Position numbers and translations under genes: made by a program
The notes under the pieces: generated by a model
What the model was told of the DNA's origin: nothing
Databases searched by the model: none
What the model saw: only the letters and a program-made list of their open reading frames with translations
In this document: one piece after another, positions 1 to 12,617 of the stretch
Position numbering within the stretch: position 1 is the stretch's first letter
Layout of the letters: each line of letters opens with the position of its first letter
Source: Asterias amurensis
Lineage: Eukaryota; Echinodermata; Asteroidea; Forcipulatida; Asteriidae
DNA: 64,000 nt
Assembly (NCBI RefSeq): GCF_032118995.1
Contig: NC_092653.1
Location: 23,517,202 to 23,581,201, forward strand
Reading direction: 5' to 3'

Positions 1-301
1 ACGCGCAATCGCGTCTGCGACACGCACCCATTAGCCGTGTACAAAACAGCGCGATGTTCCCTCATTTTGCCAACCAAAACGTTAGTGATCACGCACTACG
101 TGCAATTTACATGTTTCATGAGAAGGGTCTATTGACACAATGCATGTAGAACCTAATTTCTAGTACACCAGAACTTGACTACTTGGCACATGACTACTAA
201 CACATTACAACAGTTATTGTATTAGTATGAACTAAAACATAACATAAAAAAAATTGTTTACAAAAATTTTCAATTGGAAAGGAACTCAGAATTGGCAATA
301 C
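1..301. other. Intron of the flytrap receptor gene; no exon seen
   Basis: This stretch follows the donor of the exon ending at 302 (ACAG then GTATTG on the minus strand). I find no further coding exon before the window edge. The CG-containing first 70 bases show no motif I recognise. Confidence 0.5.
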
Positions 302-2406
302 CTGTGCAGCTGACACCATAATTATTGTTCCCACCAGGGAGATCACATTGAAACTTCTGTGACCAGAATTCATTGAAGAAAGGATTATAGTTGTCATCCT
401 GTGGGGTTCGACTTAGCAAGTAGTCTTCAAACGTCGGAATGAAGGATGACTTGAAATTCACAGTCAAAGCTCCTAATGATGGGATATTTAGACACAATAA
501 TATAATAAAGGGCAGTGACAATTCTAACCTGTTTTTATCTGGTCAATTAGATTCAGTTGGCAGGGACCAAAGTTATAACCACTTGAGGAACTTAAAACAA
601 CAGATAAAATAGTGGTTGAGGTTAGGGGGCACAAAAAATTCAAACATTGGAACATTAATTCTAAACGGAGTTTTCACAAAGAGAGATCCATTGCAAGTCG
701 CAACACTAGCTGGCTAGTTCCTGCTAATGTAGAACATGTATCATAAAAGTTATTAAAACAAATCTGTTACAAATTTGTCATTTTGAAAAACAGCTTTTTG
801 GGGGGTAGAAACACATCATAAAGTTTAACCGTTTTTCTTGTCTGTTTGAAAGCAATGTGGACATACCAACAGCTGGAGCTTCCAAGCCTGTAATGAAGTC
901 TGACCTGGTACCCCAGGTATCTGAGCCAATTATCTGGAAGTATCCAGGCTCCACATTTCGGTTCACCATTTCTTGAAGCAGAGCTTTGATTTGATTGTCA
1001 TACAAGAAAAGCACAAGAACCCTGGCATCCCACACAGCCATGAGGTTGGACACAAGCCTGATATAATCACTGTTTGAATCTACAGTGTATGACTTTGCTA
1101 CACACACACCAACCTGTTGGGTCATAAAGTAAAAAAAACAGTTTCCTTCATTGAAATTATACTATCAGTTGCTCTAATTTACTCTTTAGTTAAGCAAATT
1201 AATGAGTAAAAAAAAAATAATAATAATAATCTGATTTATTTTGATGTTTATGTGGTTGCAAGTTCTTTTCTATGAACATGTTCATGGTATTTTAGCCTTA
1301 ACAATGGTACCTCTTACTTTTAAAATATGTTGAACATTTTAAACCAAAAACGTGGGGAATTTAATGTTTTTATATCATCATGAATAATAACTGAGAGGAT
1401 GAATGAACGGAAAAGTTGTCTTTTAACTTTGATCAACACATTGTAATGCACAAAAACCCACTGTATTTGTCTACCAACCCAGATTTTCTTTTTAAGTACC
1501 TACATGTATGACCAACAGGCCTTAGGAAACTTGTAAAAACCATACATAAACAACACTTAATCAACATGTGATTGGCTTAAGTTTAAGTCAGGTCGAAGAA
1601 AGGTACAAGTAAGGTCCTACTCGAGTCTAAGTTTGGTTAAAAAGACACTAATTTAACCTTGGGAACAGTGCTGGTAATGAAACAGAATGCTTTTTTACTT
1701 TGTTTTAAACTACCAAGAAAAAGGATAAAAGTGTAATTTTCTTACTAATACTTACTTTCTTTGATGCATCTTTTATGGCCTTGGCACCACCTTCCCCATA
1801 TGCACCTATGGAATTAACAACTTGTACATTCATCAGTCCAAGTCTCGCCAAAACCTCTGTTATCAGTGTAGCTTGTTTAGTATCTGAAGGAACCATACGT
1901 AAGAAGTTTCCAAACTGTTCTTTATCACTCAATGCTGGACTTGTTGCTAAGTTGGAAACGATTGGCAAATCCACAATTTGGAGAGTTTTGCTAACTTCAA
2001 TAGCGGTGCCACTACTCCCTGTATGCAATACACCCATAAGGTAGGACTCATCATTGGTTGGAAACCCTCCATCAAAATCCCATCCCTTGAGCATTTGAAA
2101 AGCAACCCTTCCAGCATCCTCAGTAGTCAAGCAGATGGCAGTGAGAGGCACAGAGAGATGGAGTTGTGGAAGGAGATCAGGGTTTTGATTGATTGTTTCA
2201 ACAGCAAACCTAATCGCCTCAGTTTGAAGTAAAGTAAATTGTGGTAAGTGGATGCATCCTATTCCATATAGATCAAACAGAGCTTCAATGACAAACTCCG
2301 ATTTCTCGCGGCAGCTGCTAGAGTTATCAATGGAGTCATCTTGACTGACATAAGTAATCTCATTCTTGTTGATGGTTAATCCTCCATCATCACTCCACTG
2401 ACCAAC
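302..2406 (-). other. Third Venus-flytrap module (incomplete at window edge)
   Basis: Exons 1756-2406, 867-1113 and 302-472 repeat the layout of module 2: 651, 247 and 171 nt against 693, 247 and 174 nt, with the same phases. Motifs: FVIEALFDLYGIGC, AVETINQNPDLLPQ, NLATSPALSD, NFLRMVPSDTKQ, IGAYGEGG, IIGSDTWGTR and NPFFNEFWSQKFQC. Pocket Ser (GSSGTA), Thr, Asp, Tyr and hinge Asp are all present, but the Arg78 position is again Gln (LLQTEAI). The closing exon, equivalent to 2559-2860, is not in the window. By the spacing in module 2 it would start about 450 bp past the edge exon, so the module is truncated by the window, not broken. Confidence 0.85.
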
Positions 2407-5400
2407 CTGTAATATACAGAGTTGTACAAAGTTAATTCCAAAATGCAACTCCAGTAAACAAGTCTTAGCTAGTTATCAATGATCTAGAAAAGATTATTTT
2501 GAAATTCAAGCCCTGTGAGCAAAATAATGTTCCAATAAGACAGAATCAAATAATTTACCTCCTTAAACTTATATTCACTGGTCTCCTGAATGAGTTGGTA
2601 AACAGCAAACAATCCAGCCCCATCACCGTTCTCATCAAAGCTGACTAATTTTCGTGAGCCGACTGGACTTGTAAAATCAACATCGTGAAGATACTGAAGC
2701 CATTGCCCAGGTTCAACATCAGCAACTGCATCACAGATCGTCCCATCTGGGCAGGTTTTGTTGATGAGGTTAGAGAGAGCCATGGAGTACACAAACACAA
2801 CATTTATTATGTTCTCCATACCTAGACTACTCACATCATTGCTTGTCAAGATCTCGGAACCTAAATAAGGATGAGAAAGACGTTTCAACAGCAAAACCAA
2901 GAAGCACAAGTTATATTGACACTAAGGACAGTAATTGATTCTCTAAAACTGTTTTGTTTTACCCTAAAAGTGATGTGTGCTGAGCAGTGTATACTGAAAC
3001 CAAACTCAAACATGGTGTGTTCCCCAAGGATCTTTCATTGGTCAACATTTTGATCACTTACTACTCTCACTAATTGGTTAAACTATTCACTGTCACTCAC
3101 TTTAGTTCCATGTTGTGCTTTAAGTTTTTCTTTTCCAGTGTCTTTTATTCTTTTGTGATTTGAGAAAATAGTGCTTTCTGAGTCCTGCAGAAAAAACCCG
3201 TTCTAGACCAGATAGATGTCTTGAGTACAAACCCACCGAGTGCCGGGATTAGGGATGGGATTTGTCAGTATATAATTTGAGGATCATAGCTGCATTGAAT
3301 ACTTTACCTGTGCAGTTCTTGCCATACTGTGTGTTTCCACTGGGGAGGTCACATTGGAATTTCTGAGACCAGAACTCATTGAAGAAAGGATTGGAGCCGT
3401 CCTGATTCATAGGAGTCATAGTGAGAAAGAATTCTTCAAATGCAGGGATGGGTGATGATTTGAAAGTCACAGTCAATGCTCCTGTTGGATAAAGGAATAC
3501 AAAGTATTTAAAAAACTATAAATGAACTGTTTGGTTAAAAAAAAAAGTGAATTAATTTAACCTTTTAAATACCATTTGTTTCTGTTTTACTACCACCATG
3601 CACCCAGACATATGGCTAATATTGTTGAGTTTTTGACACACAAAAAAATCTTTTAAAAGTGTCTGAAAGAAGAATTTGCAGCAGAAATTTGGTTTTATAT
3701 TCAACTGCTATTTGTTTACTCTGACAGTATTTCAGATGAAAAATATTTCTCTGAAGAATGGTAAGAGCTTTTTTATCAGTAAGCTTTCACGTTGCCACTA
3801 CTCAATGCTCAACATAACTACCAACTGTACTTAACTTTGTCTTTAAGCATTTTTCACAGAGTTTCTGGACAAACTACAAAGAAGGATAGATTATTTACAC
3901 AACTGCTTGTCAGCTTTGGATGTAAATCAAGGAAACTTACAAGATAATGGACATGGAATACATTTAGATAAATGAAGGAGTAAGAACCAATGACTGCACT
4001 TACCAACAGCCACACTTTCCAATCCTGGAATGAAGTCTGCTCTGGTGCTCCAAGTATCTGATGCAATTATCTGAAAATATCCCGGCTCCACAGATCTGTC
4101 CACCATCTCTTGAAACAGACCTCTAGCATCACTGTCAGTCACAAACAGGACAAGAACCCTTGCATCTGGCTTTGCCATCAGATTGCTTAGCAGCATCCCG
4201 TAATTCGTGTTTGAATCCACAGTGGCAGAGTTGGTAATACACACACCATTCTATTTGGTAAAGATAACTTAATATGATGCTGCAACAAGCATAACTCTGT
4301 CGAAACTCAAAACTCATGGCTTTATTTGCTCATCAACAAATTGAGAAAAAGGCCTTCCAAACAACACTTTTAGAACTAGACCTGATAGTGCAAGTATTTC
4401 TCAACATAAAAAGAATATTTGTATCAATTTGAATCTTGAGGTTGTCTTCATTCTTATCACCATTTAGATATTTCCGAGAAGTGCCTGATTTTGGTTTGGG
4501 CCATTATGTATGGCTCATTTTACATCATGCGAACCAGACAAGACTAAAACAGCTTTGATGTTCTCAGTTCTTATCAATTCCTGCATACTGGAATATCTGC
4601 AAACTGAGCTGAAAGTATTAAACCACAAATCTTCCATCTATACCTGACCTTTTGAGCCTTGTGGCGACTTCCATTGAAAATAATACAATACACACAAAAA
4701 TAGGAGATCTTGACTTTGTTTTTAAATTTTGGTACTGTAAGCTTCTTTCGAAATCCCACAAGTTGAAAGCTTTTTACTTCAAACTGAACAGAAAAAAGTA
4801 ACCACATGTATACCTTATTAATTCACTCATATAAAAACGGACGTTAACTACGATTCCTAATTTTGGTACACTTACCTTCTTTGCTGCATCTCCAAAAGCC
4901 AGGGCACCACCTTCTCCATATGCACCTCTAGAGTTGATGACCTGCACATACTTTAATCCAAGACTTACTAAGATCTCCGACATGGCCAACGTTTGCTTAG
5001 TGTCTGATGGCACTGTACGCAGGAAGTTGGGAAACTCTTCACTATCACTTAATGCTGGAGATGTGGCACTGCTTGCAAGCAGCGGCACATCCACAATCTG
5101 GAGGGTCCTACTCTCTTCAATGGCCTTACCGTTACTACCAGAATGCAGCATACCCATGAGATAAGTTTCCCCATTTTGTCTTGCAAACCCTCCACCAAAG
5201 CTCCAATCTTTGATCTTTTGAAAAACAACCCTGCCAGCATCCTCTACACTCCCACAGATGTCACTCACAGTCATGGACAGATGGACTCCAGGAAGGATAT
5301 TCGAATCCTGGTTGATTTTGTTCAGTGCGAAGAGAGCAGCTTGGACCTGGGTAAATCGGTTCTCACGAAGGGTGTCGCAGCCACTACCATGGAGATCAAA

Positions 5401-8400
5401 AAGAGCTTCAATAACAAACTTTGGAAAGCCACCACGGCATCTTAAATCAGTGCATGCTCCCTCCTCACAAGTAGACATGGGTGGTTGGACAAGCAAACCA
5501 ATCTCTCCGTAGAATTCCATCTGAGATTTATTGAGAGTCAGCCCTGTTGTAGCATCCCACTCTCCAACCTATAGTCAAATAGAATCATTCATTACTCAGA
5601 CATGGTCAGACACAGTCACCAAGAACTTTGCATAATGATGTTCCTTGTTCTGCAGCACTAAAAATGAAAGCATAATAGCAATTAAGTTACACAGTGATGT
5701 AGCTAGAGCAATTCTAGTGGTGGGCTCCGAGTCCAATTTAGTCCACCAAGGGGAAGCGGTTCAACAAAATGATTCATGTTTAGATATGGGGTCATCATTG
5801 CGGTGGGAAATCTGTGCTGGGCAGCACAGTGTACTTTGCTCAGAGTGCTGGGCAAGGCACTCAGGATTGCCCGACACTGCCCACCATGGCTTCAACACTG
5901 ACAATGTATATGTCGGTTTCCCCATTAACAAATTTAACCACTACTAAAAATCGCAAAGCTAAACAGAAGATTTTGGTATTAAGACTTTTTTATTACAGGA
6001 AATCAACAGCATTAGTCTGAACGGTTGAATGGAATTAGTCACTGGAATCATACCACTTGAAGGGAATATCCATCGGCAATGACAGTGCTCTTATACTGGA
6101 GAATCTCATAAAAGCTTTGCAGTGGGTCACCATTTTCATCAAATGCTACACGGCCACCGCTCACTCCTGTAAAGTTTACCCTTTTCACATACTGAACAAA
6201 TTCAGAACCTGTGCAGGAAAAAGTAACATAGTGAAGAAAAAAAATGCACTGGCTGAAATGTGTGTCAAGACTAGACCTGAATATGCTGAAAGAGAACGCG
6301 TCTTCTGAATGCCAACATCACCACCACCAAGAGCACTCTCAGGTCAGTTTGATGTAGTGGTGTCTTGCCTCGCCTTCCACATCTGGGACCCCAGTTCAAA
6401 TCCCCCTTGGGGCACTATATGGATTGGGTTTCAGTCCATACTTGACCGAGTAGGCTTTCCCTGGAATAATTCTCTGGGGTTTTCCTACATCTACAACTGA
6501 AAATACTTCATTGTCTTCTCTTTCCTCATTTGGCTCAAGAGCCAAAGTAAAACTAAACTCAGCAGTTTTGTATTAACCACATGTAAAACAGCACTGTTTC
6601 AAAGATACATATATGTAAATACCTTGAATGGAAGCAAGCACATCACACGATGCTGACAGACCCCCACACTTTTCTAGGTGAGCCAAAGAGAAAGCTTGTA
6701 AGTAAGCATGGATGCTATCAACCAACAGCACAGAGGGCAAAAAGGTAAAGTCTATGCTCGGGTGGAACTTGGCAAGCCAAGCTTTGAAAGCTTCACTCTT
6801 GACAAATGGAGACACTGCGATGATGCCCCGAGCAACTGCTTTCTCCCCATCAGACAAGTCGTTGAATGAAACATAGTGTATGGTATCAGTGGTTACCAAC
6901 TGAATGTCGTGGGCTGCACCCCCAATGCGATCGATGGCTTTGAATAACCTTATAACATTGAATGACGAAGTCCACAAAATAAAAACTGTGGGGAAAGAAT
7001 AACAGATTCAAAAAACAATAGTAAATAAATAAATAGTAAATCTCACTTTAAGAAAGAAATACATCTCACTTGATTGTTAATTTTTAAAACAAGTAAGAAC
7101 AGACAAAGATTTCTTTACCCTCTTTTTTACTACTAGCTGCGAGTTAAGTGGATCCACAAGTGAAACCCTTACCTCAGATCTAGGAGAAGGCCTAATAATA
7201 ATAATAATACAAGACATTTATGTTTGGGCATAATACCGGAGCCTCTAATCTATGCGCAATACATGTGTTCAAAAATGGCTTAAAACAGGAGCAGGCATTT
7301 TTAAGGCTCACTCTGAGCCAATTTTAATTTCAGTGATAACATAAAACGATGACATAAAACATATTTATAAGCAATAGTTACAAAAACACAATAGAATTTA
7401 GTGGACAAAGTAGTCTGTGTCAGTAGGGATTGGCCAGTAGAACAATGGGGATGAAGAATATATTTCTGTTGAAGATCAGATACAGACCTGTATAATACCT
7501 GTATAATACCTACTACTAGAACAATGAGCTATCATCTCCATGAACTATGAGGTTCTTTCCACTATCATCTCTTCAAATCGGAGAGGGTAGCAGAACGAAC
7601 ATCATAGTTCTAGGAATATTAATACCCACCCTTAATATTCTGTTGGACACACTGGTTAACTATATCATCATACACCTCATCACTCGTCTCCCTTCTGTTA
7701 ATGACAATAGACTCAGAAAGACAAAACCCTCCATCAGGCTGTAATGCTGCAGTCAACAATGCCCTCTCACCGCTCAGTCCAAACTCATTTCCATTGTGGA
7801 TCATTTTAGCGTAGGTCCAACCAAAGCTCTTCATGACGGCTGTAAGAACCTGGGGGCAATAGATGGATTGCAAATAGTGTCATGGACCGCAATATTTGAT
7901 GATAACAATGGACAAAGGCATAATCGTACAAGCTACACACAACTCTCAGCCAATGATAGCCTTTCACACATGACAGTTTCATCCATTCAAAGATGGTAGT
8001 CAATGTCGGATTTACGTCCTGTATTATGGACCCTACCGAGTATCCAAGTGTAGAAGTGCAACCCAGATCTATAGGCCTAGACAAATTATTCTACTATCAA
8101 ACTGATAACTGCAAATACAGGTAGGCATGGCTGGGCCTGGGTCTTTGATTCTCAAACAAAGCAAAATAAGATCACAAAAAAAAACACCATAAATTTAAAG
8201 TTTAAAATAAATATATAACTTAACTAAAGGAAAAGTTTCCGTATGGCGCCACCACTTTTTCATTCGAAATAAAATAATATAGTATCTAATTTACCTGATT
8301 GATATATCCCTTTTTGTAAAAATGAGTGAAAAAGTGGTGGCGCCATACGGAAAGTTATCCTAACTAAAGCCTAAGTAAGTGGCGGCATGGTGTTGTATTG

Positions 8401-10875
8401 AACAATTTTGAACAACTGCAAATAGTAGTAATATTTCTTGAATTTTGTTAGGCCTAGCATGGAGGTACGGGCCTATTGATAAATTAATAAAAACAGGAAA
8501 CAGAAATTGCTTCCTACGGGGATGCTAGCCCAAAATAAATGGGGACAGTCCTCTTTGTATCATTGGCTAAAAATACGCAGTGAATTGGTCCTTTCTTTCT
8601 GGGACTAGTCCGTCGGACCATGGTCGGACACATTCGCCCCCTGTCCCCCTTGCCTGACAATGGGGGCGCAAGCTCAACTGATGACGGCACGCTGAGGCAA
8701 AACTAGTATTAGTAGGCCTACCGATATTCCATCCTAAACTAAATAGAGGCCCCTGTAGATAATTTAGACTCACCATTTTCTTTCCCCACATCCTGCATTG
8801 TATTGCAGGATTTCTTCTAGCAAGGAAATAGGGGGGAGAGAGAAAGCAAAGGCATGCTTGCCAGGCCGCGACACATGATCATGACAGGTTCTACACGTGA
8901 ACAACACACACAAGGGAAAGCACCGCGTGAAAGTAGCCAGAGGCACTGAATAATTGCCCATATTAAATCACGTTGCGACGTCTAGTGTTCTGACTTTGAC
9001 TAAAGTTTTAAGGGACCTATGGAGCGCCGAAAGTTACAAAAAGTTCAACGAACCTGCACAGTGGTGTGATCGGGCGGGACAGTCCTGAAGAAGTTTGGGT
9101 ACTTGGTGGTGTCACTGAGTCCATCGGCAGTGCTTGTAAAATCAATAACTGGTATGTCCAACGGCTGCAGAACCATTGACAATGGTCCAGTTAATGAGCT
9201 AGATTCGAAACCAACAACTCCTACAAAATAAAGAAAACATGCGTCGACTTTACGGGACTTCTCCGATCTTCTCTATCCTTTATTATTGCACTTGTGTCTT
9301 CGCACAAGCAACACCTGACGACGACACCGACATCCTCTGCCCGCTATAACCTCACCCCATGGGCTGGTTCCCAAGAACCAATTGGCTTGTCGGTGCCCCC
9401 CCCCCCCCCCTAACGGTAAACTGTTTACAAATAGGGACAGAATCTCCGGTGAACAGATTTCCCCTTGGCGGGCGTGGCAGGATATATCTGTGTGTCTTCC
9501 CCCCCCCCCCCCATAACATCGACTAACTGTGTACAAACTTCTTCTGATAGCGCCCTCTTTTGAATCAATCGTCTCCTTCCCATGTTAATTTCCGGAGGGA
9601 CAGACTCCGATGAACAGATTTCCCTGGGACAATGGCATGTCTAAATGGCTATAGCAGTGAGTCTCACAATGCCCGTCTGGTATGCATTTTTTGTGAGTGA
9701 TTTATTGCAAACATATAGTTGACATTGAACAACATAGGCCTGTAAGCGAATAATGCTGTTCCCGGGTTTTCCTAGACGGCAATAAATAGCCACGTTGTGC
9801 AGACAATATCCAGACCCAGATCATTCAATAAAACACGGCTGAACGTACTCCATAACTAAACTCCGTTGAGGATGGGATTAAGGTTCAAGGTTCATTTATT
9901 TTCTACAGTATAAAAAAATATATAAAAAAAAAACGCTCCAGAGCGATCAGCTTAAAGAATAAAACTTTACGTAAATAAACGATGAACAAATAAATGAAAA
10001 CAAATACGACACTGCAGAGGGGTCCAAAGCTTGTAGGCGATGGTCCATGACGATGTTAGCGTCTGCATTGAGACAATTTGCATAATTATTTGAATGTTGC
10101 ATAAAAAGAGTCGTTTACTTCAAAACTTACCAAGTCGGAGAGTGCTGTTCGTGCACTCTACAGATGTATTCGAGTACAAGCTTCGGTATCTCCCGTTTAA
10201 GTAGCGACTTGCGCCGAACCGACCCACGTTCAGAGATAAACACGTGTCGTATATCTCAAGACCTACAGTACAGAAATCCAGAGTACCGATAAGTAAAGTA
10301 ATAGTGGATTGATTTCTATCAGGGTATGAGAAAGAATAAAGTTTTATTAGTTTTGTGCAAACTAGAGTTTGTTAGATTTTGTAAGCTTATACAGTTTCAA
10401 AGGGCTACCTTTAAATTCGACGCAGTTCCTACAATGTTCCAGTCATGAAACTTTGGAAGGGAAAGCATGGTTGTCTTTTAAAGGAGTTGGCGACACCAAT
10501 TTTTTGAAATCATATCAGCAGTGAGCCTTTTTGCATTCGGATTCATGCACCCCTGCACTCACCAAAACTAATCCCAGATGCAACAGTGATCGAGTTTGGC
10601 CAGTTGTTGATAGCCGTCTCAGCTACAAGCTTCGCCTGCTCCCCGGCAGGGTTTGCTGGCTTATTGAAGTCACATTCATCAGCATTGATATCACCAGCAT
10701 CGTGTAACTCTAGCATAAGGGCTATGATAAGGTCGGCGTCCGGATTGGTGACAACGGGCTCGTATCCTTGTTCGATCGGGCACCAATCTTCTTGGGAGTG
10801 GGTTGGTACTGGCATCGTCATCATCATGGCGACGATGGATAACACCAGCCTCTTAGATGCTCTTGCTAACGTCAT
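302..10875 (-). CDS. mGluR-like protein with three tandem Venus-flytrap domains (partial, C-terminus off left edge)
   Basis: Twelve exons in continuous phase: 10563-10875, 9054-9220, 7630-7849, 6623-6985, 6054-6208, 4876-5568, 4004-4250, 3308-3481, 2559-2860, 1756-2406, 867-1113, 302-472 (3703 nt, 1234 residues). The ATG at 10875 is chosen because it begins a hydrophobic signal peptide (LVLSIVAMMM, then THSQ). Each module carries metabotropic glutamate receptor signatures: LSD..FP.F.RTVPSD, the YGEGG loop, SDTWGTR, NPFFNEFWSQKFQCDLP, and FDENGD near the end. Exons 4876-5568 and 1756-2406 each begin with the end of one module (VGEW or VGQW) and run straight into the next, so the modules sit in one protein. 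No cysteine-rich NCD3G domain separates them. Whether a seven-helix GPCR domain follows lies outside the window. The family assignment is secure; the ligand is unknown. It could also be a secreted or single-pass receptor. Confidence 0.9.
2559..5568 (-). other. Second Venus-flytrap module
   Basis: Encoded by exons 4876-5568, 4004-4250, 3308-3481 and 2559-2860. Motifs in order: FVIEALFDLHGSGC, ALNKINQDSNILPG, SSATSPALSD, NFLRTVPSDTKQ, GAYGEGG, IIASDTWSTR, NPFFNEFWSQKFQC, VVFVYSMALSNL and FDENGDGAG. The Thr of SSAT, the Asp of VPSD, the Tyr of AYGEGG and the hinge Asp are kept. The mGluR1 Arg78 position appears to be Gln (FTQVQAALF), the Lys409 position Ala (CDAVADVE), and the pocket Ser165 position Asn (GSNGKA). 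The alignment was done by eye. Confidence 0.85.
6331..6500 (+). repeat. tRNA-derived SINE-like element in a receptor intron
   Basis: A box-B-like stretch, CCCAGTTCAAATCCCC (about 6412), is followed by a conserved-looking body containing GGATTGGGTTTCAGTCC and TCTCTGGGGTTTTCCTAC. The order, a tRNA-like head then an unrelated tail, is that of a SINE. It sits between receptor exons 6054-6208 and 6623-6985. I do not assign a superfamily. Confidence 0.55.
8229..8360 (+). mobile_element. 132-bp hAT-like MITE, copy 1
   Basis: Terminal inverted repeats of about 34 bp (start GGAAAAGTTTCCGTATGGCG, end ACGGAAAGTTATCC) flank an AT-rich core. Both flanks carry the 8-bp duplication TAACTAAA (8221-8228 and 8361-8368). 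Eight-base target duplications are typical of the hAT superfamily. No transposase is encoded, so this is a non-autonomous element. It sits in a receptor intron and matches the copy at 41602 over its whole length as far as I can read. Confidence 0.85.
9396..9512. repeat. Two poly-C runs (15 and 14 bases)
   Basis: C runs occupy 9396-9410 and 9499-9512 inside the first introns of the flytrap receptor gene. Runs of this length recur through the window. Confidence 0.9.
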
Positions 10876-12150
10876 TGTGGTTTTCTTTTTACTGATACAC
10901 CATCTAAACTGTAATATATGATTTATACAATGAGGCAAAATGAGTAAAAACGTTTTGCAGGAAAACGCTAGAAGCTTTAGACAACAGTAACGCATCTATG
11001 TGGACCAGTCTGTGAGGACAAAAAATGACAAAAATGTCCCACATTGTTTTGCCACAAGGGTCTCGCGACAGCCACATCAGGATGGCGGTGGCAGTGTCCC
11101 GCAAACCTCAGTCCCCTTATCCACTCTTCAACCAAAGTCATGATGGCAACTTCATCGAACCAGAACCTCTTTCTCTCCCTAGTCTCACAGAGTTAATACA
11201 TGCAGCCAACTGGAAAACTTTTAGGGTGGAAACTTATTAAAGTGATCAACGAAAAACTATGTTAAATTTTTATGGATTTTGCGCAAGCTCATAATAGGCT
11301 TTTGATTGCATCTCAATGAGACACAGCTGTTGTGTGGAAGTCTTCACAATACTATTCTGGTAAAAGGTTTTAGATAGCAACGTCCCCTTTGCAAGTTTTA
11401 CTTTTAAAAACATATAACCAGTCTATTCAAGTAAAGCCACAGCCAACATTTTTCGGTTACTAAATATTCAGGCATAAACACAAAGGGGGCCTAGTTAATG
11501 GGGTAGTTCATCCATGGAGATAGAAATAGATGGTTCATCTAAACACAAAAGCAGGGTATTCTTCAGAAAGTATGAGCTGATGTGAGGAGGGCAGTATGAG
11601 CTGATGTGGGACGTGTGGGAATGTAAAGCCGATAGTGTTTTCGCCTTCTTTATTTTGTTTGTATCTAAGGCTGTTTTGTTCTTCCTGTGGTGTTATTTCA
11701 AAATTCAGTCATGCGATGCTCGTTACTTTGTATGGCAGTAATAACATGCAAAATAAAGTTTAAAAGTGCAATGAAAGTGGCTGATAAAGTCTAGACGATG
11801 TTTAATTTAAAGGGAGGGATATACCACTCAAATAATTCTCTTCAAAGGAATGTGGTTTTAGATAGAGAGATTCAAAATCATTTCAATCTGAGAAACGTTT
11901 CAGTATCTGAAAATTTTCCCAGATTGCATATTCAAATCACGTATTGTTCTACTAATGAAATGTAATTATCTTATTTGTTGAGTGTTGATTCAACGGAGCA
12001 CTCATTTCCAAACAAAATTGAATGAGCCGGATGTTAAAATTAATTGAATTTTTGTTGAAAATGGCCGGGAAAACATGTAGTTAATTGAATGGAAGTAGAT
12101 GTTGAATATTAGAGAACGGCAATGTTGCTCTTCCACAACCCGAAGGATAT

Positions 12151-12396
12151 GGGCCCAATCTCATAGAGCTGCTAAGCACAAAAATTTGCTTAGCATGAAG
12201 TTTCTTCCTTGATAAAAACAGGATTACCAACCAAATTTCCATGTATTTGTTGCATGTTGCTTGTTACTGGTATTTATCTGTTGTTGGCTTATCCAGAAAA
12301 TCATGTGGAAATTTGGTTGATAATCCTGTTTTTATCGAGGTACAGATTCAATGCTAAGCAAATTGTTGTGCTTAGCAGCTCTATGAAATTGGGCCC
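12151..12396. mobile_element. MITE with GGGCCCAAT termini, copy 1
   Basis: Starts GGGCCCAATCTCATAGAGCT and ends with the inverse, AGCTCTATGAAATTGGGCCC. Inner arms with GCTTAGCA are also inverted. The same terminal sequence recurs at 25494-25745, with weaker copies near 29748-29930 and 30547-30780 and a half-copy near 49370. Confidence 0.75.
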
Positions 12397-12464
12397 TGGT
12401 TACAACCGAACTGGTAATTATGACAAGTAGCTAGGCCTACACTCACCGAAACATTGAGATGTGT

Positions 12465-12617
12465 CCAATACGCATCTCTTATGTGCATGAGTACGTCACA
12501 ATTCTAATCCAAAACGAGGCCATACGAGGCGCAGCCACTGCAAGTGGTGGCTGACGTGCGCCTATGGTCTCATTTTGGGTAAGAACTATGACGTCACGCA
12601 AGAGAGGTGTGTATCTA
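12465..12617. mobile_element. Imperfect inverted-repeat element (MITE-like)
   Basis: Two arms of about 70 bp are roughly complementary: the left runs from ACGCATCTCTTATGTGC to GGCGCAGCCACT, the right from AGTGGTGGCTGACGTGCG to CAAGAGAGGTGTGTATC. The middle is only a few bases, so it would fold as a long imperfect hairpin. Confidence 0.55.

Larger units (their letters stand above)
6054..10875 (-). other. First Venus-flytrap module (signal peptide plus ligand-binding domain 1)
   Basis: Five exons encode about 407 residues. The lobe-1 binding stretch GVVGFESSS keeps the Ser of the mGluR amino-acid pocket, and DFTSTADGLSD keeps the Thr. VPPD keeps the Asp after the LSD motif, and TTDTIH keeps the hinge Asp. 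The mGluR pocket Tyr is Phe here (NEFGLSG). The position of the mGluR Lys that contacts the glutamate side chain is Ala (CDVLASIQ). The end reads NFTGVSGG, FDENGD, then VVGEW. The intron pattern differs from modules 2 and 3, so this is probably the older module or a separately derived one. Confidence 0.85.

Noticed and set aside
10586-10921. 111-codon plus-strand frame
   Set aside because: It is the antisense shadow of the signal-peptide exon of the flytrap receptor, which has clear family motifs and splice phase.
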